In this document: positions 1-11,783 of the stretch, piece after piece | Position numbering within the stretch: position 1 is the first letter of the stretch | How the letters are laid out: each line of letters begins with the position of its first letter | DNA from: Paulownia fortunei | Taxonomy: Eukaryota > Streptophyta > Magnoliopsida > Lamiales > Paulowniaceae | Direction: 5' to 3' | NCBI GenBank assembly: GCA_019321725.1 | Contig: CM033118.1 | Location: 14,162,071-14,226,070, forward strand | DNA length: 64,000 nucleotides | Notes under the pieces: generated by a model | What the model saw: only the letters and a program-made list of their open reading frames with translations | Told to the model about the DNA's origin: nothing | The model's database searches: none | Made by a program: the position numbers and the translations under genes

Positions 1-685
1 TTTAGTGGAGAGTTTGCATACAACAATAGCTATCATACTAGTATTGGAATGGCTCCCTATGAAGTATTGTATGGAAAAAAGTGTAGGTCTCCGATACACT
101 AGGATGAAGTTGGCGAGAAGAAAGTTTTAGGCCTAGATATGATTCGAGAAATGACAGAAAATGCAAACTACCCAAAATCAACAGAAAAATTATGCAGATC
201 GACGAAGAAGGGTGTTGGAGTTTGCGATAGGAGATCAGGTGTTTTTGAAAGTAGCACCAATAAAGGCCATCATGCAGTTTGGGAAGAAAGGAAAATTGAG
301 TCCTAGATACAGTAGCCCATTCCCGGTGATTGAAAGAATTGGTGATGTTTCTTATAGACTGGATCTGCCAACATCTATGTCCCAAATACACAATGTATTT
401 CATATGTCTATGCTGAGAAAATATATTGCTAATCCCTCTCACATTCTGAAGAATGGACTAATGGAATTAAAGGAAGATTTGAGCTACGAATAAAAGCCTG
501 TACAGATTTTGTTACGAGAAGTGAAGCAGCTAAGAAATAAATAGATTACATTGGTTAAAGTGTTATGGAGAAACCAATTAGTAGAAGAGGCCACTTGGGA
601 AAGGAGGACGAAATGAGAACTAAGTATCCTAAACTTTTTCAGTAAGTGAAATTTCGGGGATGAAATTTTTATAAGGAGGGGAGGA
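1..685 (+). pseudogene. Ty3/Gypsy (Tekay/Del-like) polyprotein 3' end: integrase C-terminus and chromodomain-like tail, degenerate
   Basis: The window opens inside a retrotransposon polyprotein. Bases 1-110 read as the end of the integrase core ([15 protein letters not shown]), then a stop falls where the family has HWDEVGE. An open stretch at 161-493 carries the integrase C-terminal fold (GDQVFLKVAP, KGKLSPRY, SMSQIHNVFHMSMLRKY). After a stop at about 491 the frame goes on through a chromodomain-like tail (KVLWRNQLVEEATWERR). These motifs are standard for plant Tekay/Del chromoviruses. At least three in-frame stops show it is dead. A purine-rich tract, AGGAGGGGAGGA, ends at 685 next to the LTR, as expected of a polypurine tract. 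The rest of the element lies to the left of the window. Confidence 0.9.
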
Positions 686-2518
686 TGTGATACCGGAGCC
701 TCTTACTACTCACATGGCCACATATGATTCATGCATTACAAGTTAATTACGTGCTATATGCATTGGTATGACATCATATAATTCATTTTATACGGCGTTG
801 TTAACCATTAAACTTAATTTTGAAGCTCTCGCACGGTATTGATTATCGAATCCCCTAACCTAAGTGGTTGATTTTGTATTGAGATAAGAAGAAATTTAGG
901 TATCAATATAGTGAATAGTGCTAGGTTACACATAGTAACCTTAGGAGTTCGAAAGGTGTCATCGAAAAGTTTATAGAAAAGGAGTCATTTCGATCATGAA
1001 TTTTAATATTATATGTATATTTAAATCATAAAAATGGGACAACTAGACATACAATACTATAATTTAAATGTTATATAACTAGCTTCATAGGTTTGTAACA
1101 CTTTTGGTGCACAAACTTATCAATCGGGCAAGAACTAATAATTTTTTGGGTGAAGAACCTAATGAACGGACATAGGAATTTGCTACAAGAATGAATGGTG
1201 ATGAAGATAGGTTGCAACCAAATAAGAATATATGATGTTATATCTAGACATGTTGTTATTGAGTGTTAACAATTAGCTACATGATATTAGAGTTATAATA
1301 CTTCAATTATATGATGTTTACATGTATCTAAGATGAGAAATTAAGGTATTAGAGGATAAGATTGGGTTTTAGTTTGTAAAACCTAGATAGCTTGGTGTTA
1401 AGGTCTTAGTATGATATTTTATGCTTTCAACTTGCCAAATTGTGAATGGTGCTTGATGTTGGTAATATTACAGGCTATTTTACATCTAAGATTGGAGAGG
1501 AACAATAAACAAATCTAGACTAAGCCACGAACCAAGTGAAAGGTAAGTAAAGATTCATTTGAAACTACAATGCATAGACATAGTAGATGTGTGAATTATA
1601 TGTAATATCATAAATCATATGTGCATAGTAGAGGGCTCCCAATTGAGCATACATACATGGGCATTGTCATTGGCACGTGCATGCATCATATACGCGCATT
1701 GTAATAAATCTTACATTGCATGGCATGATTGTGAGAAAGAAAAATATTTTGCTGACCACTACTAGTGCACCGAAGCATGTACGGATTTGCATGGTTTTTA
1801 TGCATGGATTTATAGGTTCGCGTGCATGGATTTACATGCGTATGAGTATGCATGGATTTGCATGCTTATATGATTATTGGCCATTGGATTATGGTGATGT
1901 ACAGTGCTCTTTTCCGGTGCATAGGATAGTAGCGTTGGTCAGGGGCCCAAGAAAGAAATGATTTTGAGAGAAATATTTTGATGCATAAAATTGCATTATA
2001 GGCATAGCATGTTGTGATGCATGACTTGATATTGTGGATTATTCTTTGACATGCATAATCATTACTTGCTGAGCGTTGGCTCACATAGTTTATGCATTGT
2101 AGGTGAGTACGGCGATGCTTGAAGCATCTTTTATTGGCTGGGTGGCGGTTGGAGCTCCTGTAGGTATCCGAGAGAGTGTGTACATGTATGACGACCTGTT
2201 GGGCTATTTTGTTGGCTTGTTATATTTTAAGTCTGTTGTATTATATTTTTAGACTGGTATTATATTTTGCTATTAAAACTTTACTGTAAATAAGTATGTA
2301 AATATTGGGTCGTTGTGGGTGTTGTACTTTTACATAAATATTGATCCTGCTATATACATAACATGTGTTAGAAAGTATTTTAAATAGGGATGTGCATGTA
2401 AGAAGTGATTTATCTTTTTTTAAAGTATTAAAAAAAATATATTCCATGCATGTACACAGGTTCTATCATGTCAAATTATATTATATATATATAGTTGCGT
2501 AGTAATGGGGGTGTTACA
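686..2518 (+). repeat. Tekay-like 3' LTR (about 1.83 kb)
   Basis: The LTR starts TGTGATACC right after the polypurine tract and ends GGGTGTTACA, giving TG...CA ends. Its middle is clearly related to the reverse complement of the longer LTR at 40365-43374: the stretch around 1260-1510 matches 41500-41790 inverted, including a shared run that starts TTATTGTTCCTCTCC in the other copy. It is therefore a shorter member or subfamily of the same LTR family. The small reading frames inside it are not genes. No 5' LTR is in the window, so the insertion-site duplication cannot be tested. Confidence 0.82.
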
Positions 2519-3413
2519 GTTTAACTCCTCTTTTATATGTTTGGCCTCTAGCATATTTCAAACACTATAAATAGGCCATGTATGAAGCGTATAAGAGTAG
2601 GGGGTAGAGGGCTTCTTTAGGTTAAGTTGTATAGTAGTAATGTAAGTTTTCTAGTAATAGTGTTAAGTTTTTTTTAGTAGGAATAGAAATGTATTATCTA
2701 GTTTCTCTTCTATTTTTAGTCTTTCCTACTTTTATTATGTCTTTTTAAATTTCATTTTGTTGAGGAAAAAGAGTGAACCTCTTGATGGAGAAAGATGAAC
2801 GGTTATAAGGGAAGAAAATATTTAAGTGTGTTGTATTAATGTTTAAATTTTTTATCTAAACCCTACTCGTTTTATGGTGATTCTTGATTTATGTATCACT
2901 AGTGGCACAACATATACTTAGGTTCATTTAGCTAAACGTTTGGTTTTACTACGCCAACTGCTAACATGAAACATTGATTTGTTGTAGACAAAGGTATGTA
3001 TAGATACTTGACCCCATAAACAAGAATTGGCGTTAATAGATAATTTGCAAATAGTAAGACAATATCATGATTTCCTTATTGCATGAGCTATTTGATAACA
3101 TCTTCCATTGGAACCTTTATTATGTATAGACTCCAATAGTAGCAATTAAAAGAGGTAAAAAGAATAAATAATTGTTCATCTATCCAAAACTCAAGAGCGG
3201 ATCTCTAATCCTCAGTATTTTTATTACTTTAGTTTTTTTAGTTATAGTTTACATTACTTTTTTATATATTCTAAATCACATAAAGCCCATCTTTTTTTTA
3301 GAAATATAATCCTGAATTCTTCTGACAACTTCCATGTGGATCGACCTCGAATTTACGAGAAATTTATTACTTGACACAACTTGTACTTGGTTTTGCAACT
3401 TTAAGTTATAGCA
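2519..3413 (+). repeat. Truncated Athila-like 5' LTR (3' part only)
   Basis: This is the downstream part of the LTR family that begins TGATAAGTGCATA and ends near GTTATAGCA. It holds the LTR TATA box (CTATAAATAGGCC near 2565). The upstream half is missing because the preceding Tekay LTR ends directly against it at 2518. The same truncated LTR, in the same order with its neighbours, recurs at 21163-21988. Confidence 0.82.
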
Positions 3414-3707
3414 AATGTATTGTCTTTTGAATGACTAAGGGTTAGATTCAACACTTGTTTGATTTCATTTTCATAATACTTTGTGGCTTCCTGAGAATAA
3501 TTGTTGGAAGTTAGTTATTATGGGTGTTTGTGGGTATCACCATTGAAAATCCTCACGAGACTATAGTTTATCCTCTATGGGCCACCTAGAGGTTTAATAG
3601 CTTGTTGCATATGCTAAATGCAATCGTGATTTCCTACAAAAGTGGATTAGTTTAGCTTTATTTTAGGCTTGCTTGAGGATGACCAATGTTTAACTATGGG
3701 GGGATTT
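3414..3707 (+). other. Residual Athila-like internal 3' end with polypurine tract
   Basis: About 290 bp separate the partial 5' LTR from the complete downstream LTR. It lacks the primer-binding site TGGCGCCGTTGCCGGGGA that should follow the 5' LTR, so the whole coding interior was lost by internal deletion. The right end has ACTATGGGGGGATT, the usual polypurine tract beside the TGATAAGTGCATA LTR start. The equivalent piece in the second copy is 21989-22280. Confidence 0.75.
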
Positions 3708-5452
3708 TGATAAGTGCATATTTTGACATATTTTTGTATCAAATTCTTTATATTTTTCTTATTTTATTATAGTTAATATTAAAGTTTTATTAATTTTTTT
3801 TATTAGGGAATCAATGAACAAAAAGATATCAAAAAGAGCCAAAAAAATCAATGCAGACAACACGTTTCGTCAGCAAGTTGGGAGATAATATTTTATTGAA
3901 TCAAAGAAGCATTATAATTAGAAGAAAATGACTATTTTTGCCTAAGTCCATCATTTGTAGATCAAAATATATACAAGAAATTAATTGGACTTTGCAAGTG
4001 ATTGTTGGGCTTGCATTAAATTCAAAATAAGCAAGTTTCCAAACTTAAGCAGTTTTTGTATTTTGGTCATAAATCTATATTCAAAATCCCTATAGACCTG
4101 ATTCTTGCTTCCTGTGAAGCTTAGCCCAATTCAGCCTTGATTATAGCAGAAAATTCATCCGAGTGTGTGCATTGGAAAAAAACTATCTATGCTGAGACAT
4201 CTCTTTAAATTAAGCATAACTTTCTCTCTAGTAGTTGGACTTAGGTGATTCAAGTTGTAAAATGAAGCTAACAGACAACTCTACAACTTTCCTATTAATC
4301 ATGTTTCCAAATGTAGTTGATTAGATAGAGAAATATGTGTGACAATATTCGAATATAAAATGGACATGTGAATTTAGAGCACATTTGAAGTTAATTTGGA
4401 GTGCATTTAGAGTGAATTTGGATATGTCAATTTAGGCACTCTTCTACTATAAATAGGGGCTCTTAGATGGTATTCAGGATACACAAAAAGCCTTAGAAGG
4501 GAAAGAAAGTTTCATTGTTGTCTTTCTTTAGGCTAAGTTTTCTAACAGTAATGTAAGTTTTCTAGTTGTAATAGAAATGTATTCTCTAGTTTTTCTTCTC
4601 TTTTTTTAGTGTTTTCTACTTTCATTATGTCTTTCTAAATTTCATTTAAGTTAGGCGAAAGGGTAAACCTCTTGATAAGAAAGAGGAAAGGTTATAAATA
4701 TGCATAATGTTCAGGTATATTTTTAATTTTTTATTGAAACACTCCTTGTTTAGTGGCAATTCTTGATTTATGTATCATTAATGACACAACAAATACTTGG
4801 GTTCATTTAGCTTATTGTACGGTTCTATCCCACTGACTGCAAATGTGAAACATTGATTTGTTGTAGACAAAAGTGTACATAAATAAATATGTGTTGGTGT
4901 TAAAAACTTTCTTGTTTTGCGGTGATTATTGATTTATCTATCTCCAATGGCATAACAAATACTTTGGTTCATTTAGTTTATTATACGGTTCTACCCCACC
5001 GACTACTAATGTCAAATCTTAATTTATTGTAGATAAAGGTGTGCATAAATACTTGATTCTATAAATAAGTGTTAGTATTACAAGATAATTTACAAACAGT
5101 AAGACAATATCATGATTACCTTAATGCATAAGCTATTTGATAATATCTTCCCATTAGAACCTTCATTATATTTGAATTTTAATTATGGCATTTAAAAGAG
5201 GTAAACAGAATAAATAATCACTCCTTTATCCAAAACTCAAGAGCGGATCCCTAATCTTCAATACTTTTATTACTTTGATTTTTTAGTTATAGTATAATTT
5301 TTTTTATATTCTAAATCATATTCAGCCTATTTTTTTAAAAAATATAAACCCGAAAACTTCAAACAACTTTCCTGTGGATCGACCTCGGACTCCCGAAAAA
5401 TTTATTACTTGACTCAACCTGTATTTAGATTTGCAATCTTAAAGTCTAAGCA
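3708..5452 (+). repeat. Athila-like 3' LTR (about 1.75 kb)
   Basis: It begins TGATAAGTGCATATTTTGAC directly after the polypurine tract and ends around TCTAAGCA. It contains a TATA box at 4448-4455. The part from about 4730 to 5020 carries a tandem partial duplication: the block starting CTTGTTTAGTGGCAATTC is repeated, with changes, as CTTGTTTTGCGGTGATTA. The copy at 22281-24062 has the same internal duplication, so the duplication predates the block duplication. Confidence 0.85.
4448..4455 (+). promoter_or_regulatory. LTR TATA box (TATAAATA)
   Basis: TATAAATA followed by GGGGCTC lies about 740 bp into the LTR, the usual place for the U3 promoter. The same box occurs in the sister LTRs at 19002-19009, 23023-23030 and, on the minus strand, 15720-15727. 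Position and conservation support it; activity is unknown. Confidence 0.6.
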
Positions 5453-6182
5453 ACAAACCATGCTTTCTTCACTTAAAAAATAATAAGTATGAATTGAGTT
5501 CACACTTTACTATAGGTTTTACTACATAAAATTAAGTATTTTATTTTATAATTTTTATTATTTTTTATAAATTAAGTTCACACCCGATTTTAACACAAAG
5601 TTTACATACCATTATAGTTATATCAAAATTAATTTAGTGTGTAAAGCCTAGGCGGCCAGCCGGAATTCCAAGATTACATATTTAATACATTGAAATTGAT
5701 AATTATATCTTTAATTCTTTATTTTTGCTATTTATTCAATTTCAGTCCCTCTTATTTAGCCCTAATTAAATTAATCCCTCATATTTTTATTTTTAACTAA
5801 AAATGGGCCAAACATCTGAATTTCGTTAAGTACTAGCAAAACTTCTCATGGTTTATGTACATGAACATAGAAAGTAATATAGTTTTAGTCACTTAAGTTT
5901 AGTTTTTTAGAGTTGTAGTCCCATAAGTTTAAATATTTTATAATTTTAGTTCCCCAAGCATGTACAACTCCATTAATAATTAATAGAGACTAGACAATAA
6001 GTTCTGGATTTGTTGAAGAATTGAAAGTTAAGAATTTTTACAAGCAATAAACTTGAGGGATTGAAACTAAATAGTGAAAATTTTGAAGAATCAATATGTA
6101 ATTAGCCCTGTATCCAAACATGTAACAATTACAATGACATTAAAGGTTAAATTTCACTTTACCCTCTCTACTCTTATTGAGT
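5453..6182. other. Intergenic sequence between transposons
   Basis: AT-rich DNA with no credible reading frame. The first 380 bp or so are shared with 24063-24450, so they belong to the duplicated block. The rest (about 5830-6182) has no counterpart in the second copy. It is probably the original insertion site of the Tekay-like element that follows. Confidence 0.6.
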
Positions 6183-6187
6183 GTTAC
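6183..6187 (+). repeat. Target-site duplication GTTAC (left)
   Basis: GTTAC directly precedes the LTR start TGTAACACCCC at 6188. The same five bases follow the end of the sister LTR at 26344-26348, which supports these being the two ends of one ancestral insertion seen in two duplicated copies. Confidence 0.6.
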
Positions 6188-8079
6188 TGTAACACCCCTT
6201 AACTTAACTGAAAAACCTAAACAAGCCGATACGATTAAGTCAAGAAATGTTAATTTTTTCAATATTAGAGTTATGGTTTTAATAAAAGTTCTCATTTTAG
6301 CTACAAGAGAAAGAATTTGAATCGTTTTAACACACCATATACATATATCAAAACTGAGTACATCTGTTTACAAAATCATAACATAGCGGCTTATTTCAAA
6401 ACAAAACAGAGTTTTCAAAATAAACTGCAAAACAGTTCAAAGCATGGCATATGAACAAATCTCTGTCCGGTCGCTCTAGAGACTCAGTCAACCTCTAAAC
6501 TTGTACATTTTCACATGCATCACATGAATCTAATGAGCTAAAGGCTCAGTAAGATGAAACTGATGCAATAACAAATAACATACATGCACATCTCATAAAT
6601 TATTAAATGTATTATTTTATTTAATAACTTTCATTCATAAATCATTCTTTAGGGCCTTGAAGTGTGGTACCTAACTAATAGCGATAGACCGTGGTTTTCA
6701 GAACCTGTTCATAATGATTGGCCAATAAGAGAACTAATACGAGGTTTCCATATTTGGTCTTTCAACCTCAGGTATTAGCCGTATTCTATCTCATTCATTG
6801 TGGTTTTTCTATATCAGTTTTTCAACCTCAAGTATTTGCCACCATTTGTTGGGTCCACCGATCCCTCCCGCGTCCCTTGTCTACCTGACCATCAATCAAG
6901 TACCATACTTCCTTTTCAAAAACCTCATTATATTCTAAATAGTGTGATGCTTCATAAACCATAAATGCATCAAACATTACATCATTTGACAAACAATAAC
7001 AATCACATTAAAACATGAACAAACATTATATGATTCTTGTGATATAGCAAATGAAAGCTTCAACTTACCTCAAGTCCACTTTGTGGCAAGTGAAAAGACC
7101 AATCTCTTTGGAAGATAGAATGTGTTAAAGGCCTAACATAAGCAAATCATATACCATTTAATATCCTTTTTATAAATTATTTAGTCTATTCTAGTTAAAG
7201 TTCATATATACTTTTTAATCTTTTATAAATAATTCCATATCAATTACATAACCTTAAAAACAATGCATACTCCATATTTTACTACTAATTCAAGACATTA
7301 AAAATTAGGGCAGCAATCAAATAACTAATAATTCAAATATAATTATTAGGGCAGCCCCTAAAACATGCACACAATCCAAATTAACATGACGTAAATTCGG
7401 TTCTAACTTAAATTGATTGTACCCTTCAATTAAGCAAACTAATTGCTATTGTTTTCAATCATTCAAAGGAACTTACAAACACAATATAAGCATTATAATA
7501 TTAATAGAAATAAGTAAATTAAGCATATTTCACAAGACTATCAATTTTGCTAAAAACTAGCTTAACTAGCTTGGTTTTGGGTTCAAGTGTAACTTACTTA
7601 TGTTTTCAATCATACAAAAGCATACTAAAACATGTAACCATCCAAGATACTAAAAATGCATCATAAGAAACATTGAAAAAGAATATACCTTGATTAAGTT
7701 GGAATTAAGTTTCAAAATCAATGATTTTCAAGTTTAAAAAGGGTGGAACTTGTTCTAGTTTGTGTTCTATGAATTCCTATGGATTGAATTCAATTTTTGG
7801 GATTATGAGAGTGTAGAAATTTGGGGAAACTTAGGAGAATAAGGGTTGGTCATTTTTGAGGTGCTTCCACAAGAAATATGGATGAAAATGATTTCTTTAA
7901 CCTTTCAAAGAGAGGTAAGTGGAGGGTGATGATTGGTTGCATCATGCTTGGTGTCTTCTCATGCCAAAAGCCACGTTCATGGGCTAAGGAGATGCATAGT
8001 TCAATAATACACATTGATTAGATGCATATTCATGCAAGATCCATATTATTGGCTATGTAGAAGAGAATTGGGCATTACA
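6188..8079 (-). repeat. Tekay-like 3' LTR (minus strand, internally deleted)
   Basis: Read on the minus strand it starts TGTAATGCCCAATTC (at 8079) and ends GGGGTGTTACA (at 6188), with TG...CA ends. A polypurine tract of repeated AAGG units lies just outside at 8080-8096. Relative to the LTR copies at 24450-26343 and 11784-12498 it lacks about 440 bp, removed near 7990 where GGAGATGCATAG joins sequence that those copies keep apart. Confidence 0.85.
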
Positions 8080-8248
8080 ATCCTTCCTTCCTTATAAAAA
8101 CTTCGTCCTCAAAATTTGACGTACCAAATAATTCTGAATACTTGCTCTGCATTTCTTCTTCTCTTTCCCATGTGGCCTCTTCTATAGAATGATTCCTCCA
8201 TAATACTTTAACAAGTCGAATCTTTTTCATTCTCAACTCATTTTCCTT

Positions 8249-9289
8249 CTAATCCAAAATTTGAACTGGTTTCTCTTCATAAGCTAAATTAGGAGTCAAT
8301 TCCAACGGTTCATAACTCAATATATGAGAAGGGTTTGAAATATACTTTCTCAATATAGACACATGAAAAATATTGTGAACACTAGATAATGATGGAGGTA
8401 AGGCCACTTTATAAGCTTTATTACCAACTATTTCGAGAATCTCGAATGGGCCGACATACCTTGGGCTGAGTTTTTCTTTCTTTACAAATCTCATAACCCC
8501 TTTCATGGGAGCTACTTTTAAGAACACATGATCCCCAATTGCAAACTCTAGATATTTTCTCCATTTATCTTCATAACATTTATGTCTACTCTGCACAATC
8601 TTCATTCTCTCTCGTATCTTCTCCACTACCTTGGCGGTATGTTGAAGTATTTCTGGACCAAGTAGGCTTCGTTCTCCAACTTCATCCCAATGAACTGGAG
8701 ATCTACATTTCCTTCTATATAATGCTTCATAAAGCGTCATTCCAATTGTTGATTGGTAGCTATTATTATAAGTAAACTCTACTAATGGAATCTTTGCATC
8801 CCAACTCCCTTGAAAATCTAGCACACAAGCTCTTAACATATCCTCTAATATCTGAATAACCCTCTCTGATTGCCCATCACTTTGTGGATGAAATGATGTA
8901 CTGAATACAAGTTTCGTTCCCATAGCACTGTGTAAGCTCTTTCAAAATGTAGATGTAAACTTAAGATCTCTGTCAGATACTATTGAAACTAGCACCCCAT
9001 GTAACCTGACTATCTCTTTAATATATTGTTGAGCATACTGGTCCATATTGTATGTGGATTTCACTGGAAGAAAATAGGCTGATTTAGTTAATCTATCAAC
9101 AATCACCCATATGGAATTATACCCCTTTTGTGTTTTAGGTAATCCAAGCACAAAGTCCATTGTAATGTGCTCCCATTTCCACTCTGGAATCAACAAATGC
9201 TTCAATAACCCTGATGGTCTTTGATGTTCAATCTTAACTTGTTGACAAGTTAGACATTCAGCCACAAATTTTTCTATATCTCTCTTCAT
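8249..9289 (-). pseudogene. Gypsy integrase (core and C-terminal domain)
   Basis: Two adjoining open stretches (8942-9289 and 8249-8923) are separated by one stop, a TGA where the family has Trp before KSLHSAMGTKL. The first carries the end of the HHCC zinc-binding domain (AECLTCQQVK), the first core Asp (TMDFVLGLPKTQKG) and the second (SIVSDRDLKF). The second carries the catalytic Glu region (HPQSDGQSERV) and the C-terminal domain (GDHVFLKVAPMKG, KLSPRYVGPF, SILRKYI). The protein would insert cDNA into chromosomes. It is one of the better preserved segments, but it is isolated from a working gag-pol. Confidence 0.88.
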
Positions 9290-9615
9290 TTTAGGCCACC
9301 AATAATGTTATTGTAAGTTCTTATACATTTTTGTGCTACTTGGGTGTACTGAGTAAGGAGTAGTATGAGCTTCTTCTAAAATATCTCCTTTCATGGCCTT
9401 GTCAAACGACACACATAGTCTCCCTTTATATCGAATAATCCCATCATCAGTAACAAAGAAGTCTGGCCTCTTTCCAGCCTCAATCATTTTTTCAATCTAC
9501 ACAAATGCATGTCCACCTTTTGACCTTCTCTGATTCTATCTTGAAGTGCAGGTCTCAACTCTAAGACTGACAACAAACACTTTTTCCCTTTATGTACAAT
9601 TTCAAGCTCTAATCT

Positions 9616-10176
9616 CTACAAATCCAGTAATATTAACTTTTGTATAACAAAAAGAGAAGATGTGGATTTTCTGCTTAATGCATCTACAACCACATTTGCT
9701 TTACCAGAATGATAGTTGATCACACAATCATAATCCTTCACAAGTTCTAACCATCTTCTTTGTCTCATATTCAGTTCTTTTTGAGTAAATAAGTACTTCA
9801 ACCTCTTATAATCTGTGTATATCTCACACTTCTCATCATACAAATAATCTCTCCAAATCTTCAAGGCAAAAACCACAGTAGCAAGTTCCAAATCATGGGT
9901 TGGATAATTCTTTTCATATTCCTTCAATTGCCTTGAAGCATAGGAAATAACCTTCCCATTTTGCATCAAAACAGCACCCAAACTATTTTTTGAAGCGTCG
10001 CTATACACCACGAATCCACTAATTCCAATTGGAATGGTAAGAATAGGAGCTGTAGTCAATTTATGTTTCAGTTCTTGAAAACTTCTTTCACAAGTATCGG
10101 TCCACAAGAACTTCACATTCTTTCTTGTCAACATTGTCATTGGAGTTGCTATCTTTGAAAACCCCTGAACAATCAT
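9616..10176 (-). pseudogene. Gypsy RNase H domain
   Basis: A 186-residue open stretch starts with the linker between reverse transcriptase and RNase H ([14 protein letters not shown]) and continues through the RNase H fold: [49 protein letters not shown] and VVVDALSRK. The catalytic acidic residues are visible. A consensus His in the IYTDHKSL motif is Tyr here. In an intact element this domain degrades RNA in RNA-DNA hybrids. It is separated from the reverse transcriptase by stops near 10180-10390. Confidence 0.88.
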
Positions 10177-10386
10177 CGATAGTACCCTGCTAATCCCAAG
10201 AAACTCCTTACTTCTGATACATTTGTTGGTGTTGGCTACTTAATGACAGCTTCGACCTTTCCTGGATTAATAGAAATGCCATCCTTAATACTACATGACC
10301 TAGGAATACCACTTGTTCAAGCCAAAACTCACACTTCTTGAATTTAGCATACAACTATTTTTCCTTAAGAACTTGTAGCATAATCT

Positions 10387-10875
10387 TCAAATATTCTTTG
10401 TGCTCTTCTTTATCCGTGAATAAATTAGGATATCATCAATAAACACAATCATAAATTTATCAAGATATTGCTTGAACACCCTATTCATTAGATCCATAAA
10501 AGTTGTAGGGGTATTGGTTAAACCGAAAGGCATCATTAGAAATTCATAATGTCCATACCTTATTCGAAATGCAGTCTTTGGTATGTCTTCTTCCTTAATC
10601 TTCAATTGATGATACCCAGAGCGTAAATCAATCTTAGAAAATACAGATGCTCCATGCAATTGATCAAATAAATCATCTATTCTTGGAAGTGGATACTTAT
10701 TCTTGACTGTTATTTTATTCAACTCTCTATAATCAATGCACAACCGCAATGTACCATCCTTCTTTTTCACGAACAACACAGGTGCTCCCCAAGTAGAATA
10801 ACTAGGGTGAATAAAACCCTTATCAAGCAATTCTTGCAATTGAACTTTTAACTCTTTCAATTCTATTGGTGCCAT
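10387..10875 (-). pseudogene. Gypsy reverse transcriptase core
   Basis: A 162-residue open stretch holds the reverse transcriptase finger and palm motifs in order: [70 protein letters not shown] and the catalytic [10 protein letters not shown]. The Ala of the usual [10 protein letters not shown] motif is Thr at both positions. The frame is lost just after the FIDD box. Upstream, a separate fragment at 10923-11135 has the pre-RT linker (VVQEFLEVFPDDLSGL). Confidence 0.9.
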
Positions 10876-11129
10876 TCAGTATGGTGCTTTAGAAATAGGA
10901 GTAGTTCCTAGCATAACATCAATCACAAATTCGATCTCTTGATTCGGTGTAGTCCCGATAAATCATCTGGAAATACCTCAAGAAATTCTTGAACCACATC
11001 TACATTTTCTGGCTTCAATTGTGCTTCAACTGAGGTGTCCAGAACACTTGCCAAATATCCAAAGCATCTGCATCGATTTGTTCTTGTGTCATTGCATGCA
11101 CTCTCCCCTGAACTTTCCCCTACACTGTT

Positions 11130-11250
11130 GGGCAATCCTTTGCTACATGTCCAGGCTTTTTACACTTAAAGCAATGATTAGTACCACTATAGCATTCCCC
11201 AAAATGATTCTTCCCACACTTAGCACATTTAGGTCTTTCAACTGTAGTAG
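11130..11250 (-). pseudogene. Gypsy nucleocapsid zinc knuckles
   Basis: Minus-strand reading shows a pair of CCHC-type knuckles, C-A-K-C-G-K-N-H-F-G-E-C and C-F-K-C-K-K-P-G-H-V-A-K-D-C-P. These bind the genomic RNA in the capsid. The typical linker GESSGESA and NDTRTNR-like residues follow, but the next recognisable sequence belongs to the pre-RT linker, which marks the missing protease. Confidence 0.75.
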
Positions 11251-11494
11251 AAATCTGTCCAACTCTAGGACGTTTTTCATTCCCTTGGTTTGATTTTTCT
11301 CTCCTTTCTTCTACTGATTCTCATCTAAGTCAGCCATCAAAACCTTGTCCACCAGTTTCCTGAACTTTGTTATACTGAAGACATTCTCACATCTCTTCTA
11401 ATTTCAGGATTAAGGCCCCTCAAGAAATGATCCATCTTCTCATTGTTGTCTCTGGCGATGTATGGCACGTACTTGCAACCATGTTCAAATTTTC

Positions 11495-11783
11495 TCACAT
11501 AATCACATACAGATATCCCTCCTCTTGTTTTAACTCCAAAAATTCTTTTAGTTTGAGCGACCTAGCATCTCTAGTGAAATACTTATCATAAAATATTATT
11601 TTAAATCTCTCCCAAGTTAGCTCTTCCATATTCACTGCATGTTTAGCTCCTTCCCACCAGGTTCTAGCATCCTTCTTCAACAAGAAGATTGCATAGAGTA
11701 CCAGCTCATCATCATCAATTCTCATGTAGTCAAAGATAGTATCCAATGATTTAACCCATTCTTCTGCAACCATAGGATCAGAC
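11495..11783 (-). pseudogene. Gypsy gag capsid fragment
   Basis: Residues [19 protein letters not shown], then [14 protein letters not shown] and [12 protein letters not shown], are the plant retrotransposon gag signature. The reading frame is open up to the point where the inverted LTR begins, so the gag N-terminus is lost at 11784. Downstream, stops separate it from the zinc knuckles. Confidence 0.85.

Larger units (their letters stand above)
8080..11783 (-). mobile_element. Tekay-like Ty3/Gypsy internal region, protease-deleted and inactive
   Basis: The minus-strand order is partial gag, two zinc knuckles, reverse transcriptase, RNase H, zinc-binding integrase N-terminus, integrase core and C-terminal domain, then the polypurine tract and 3' LTR, the order of plant chromoviruses. 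Many stops and shifts break the frame. The gag N-terminus, leader, primer site and same-strand 5' LTR are absent because an inverted LTR begins at 11784. The aspartic protease between the zinc knuckles and reverse transcriptase is also gone. Confidence 0.92.
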
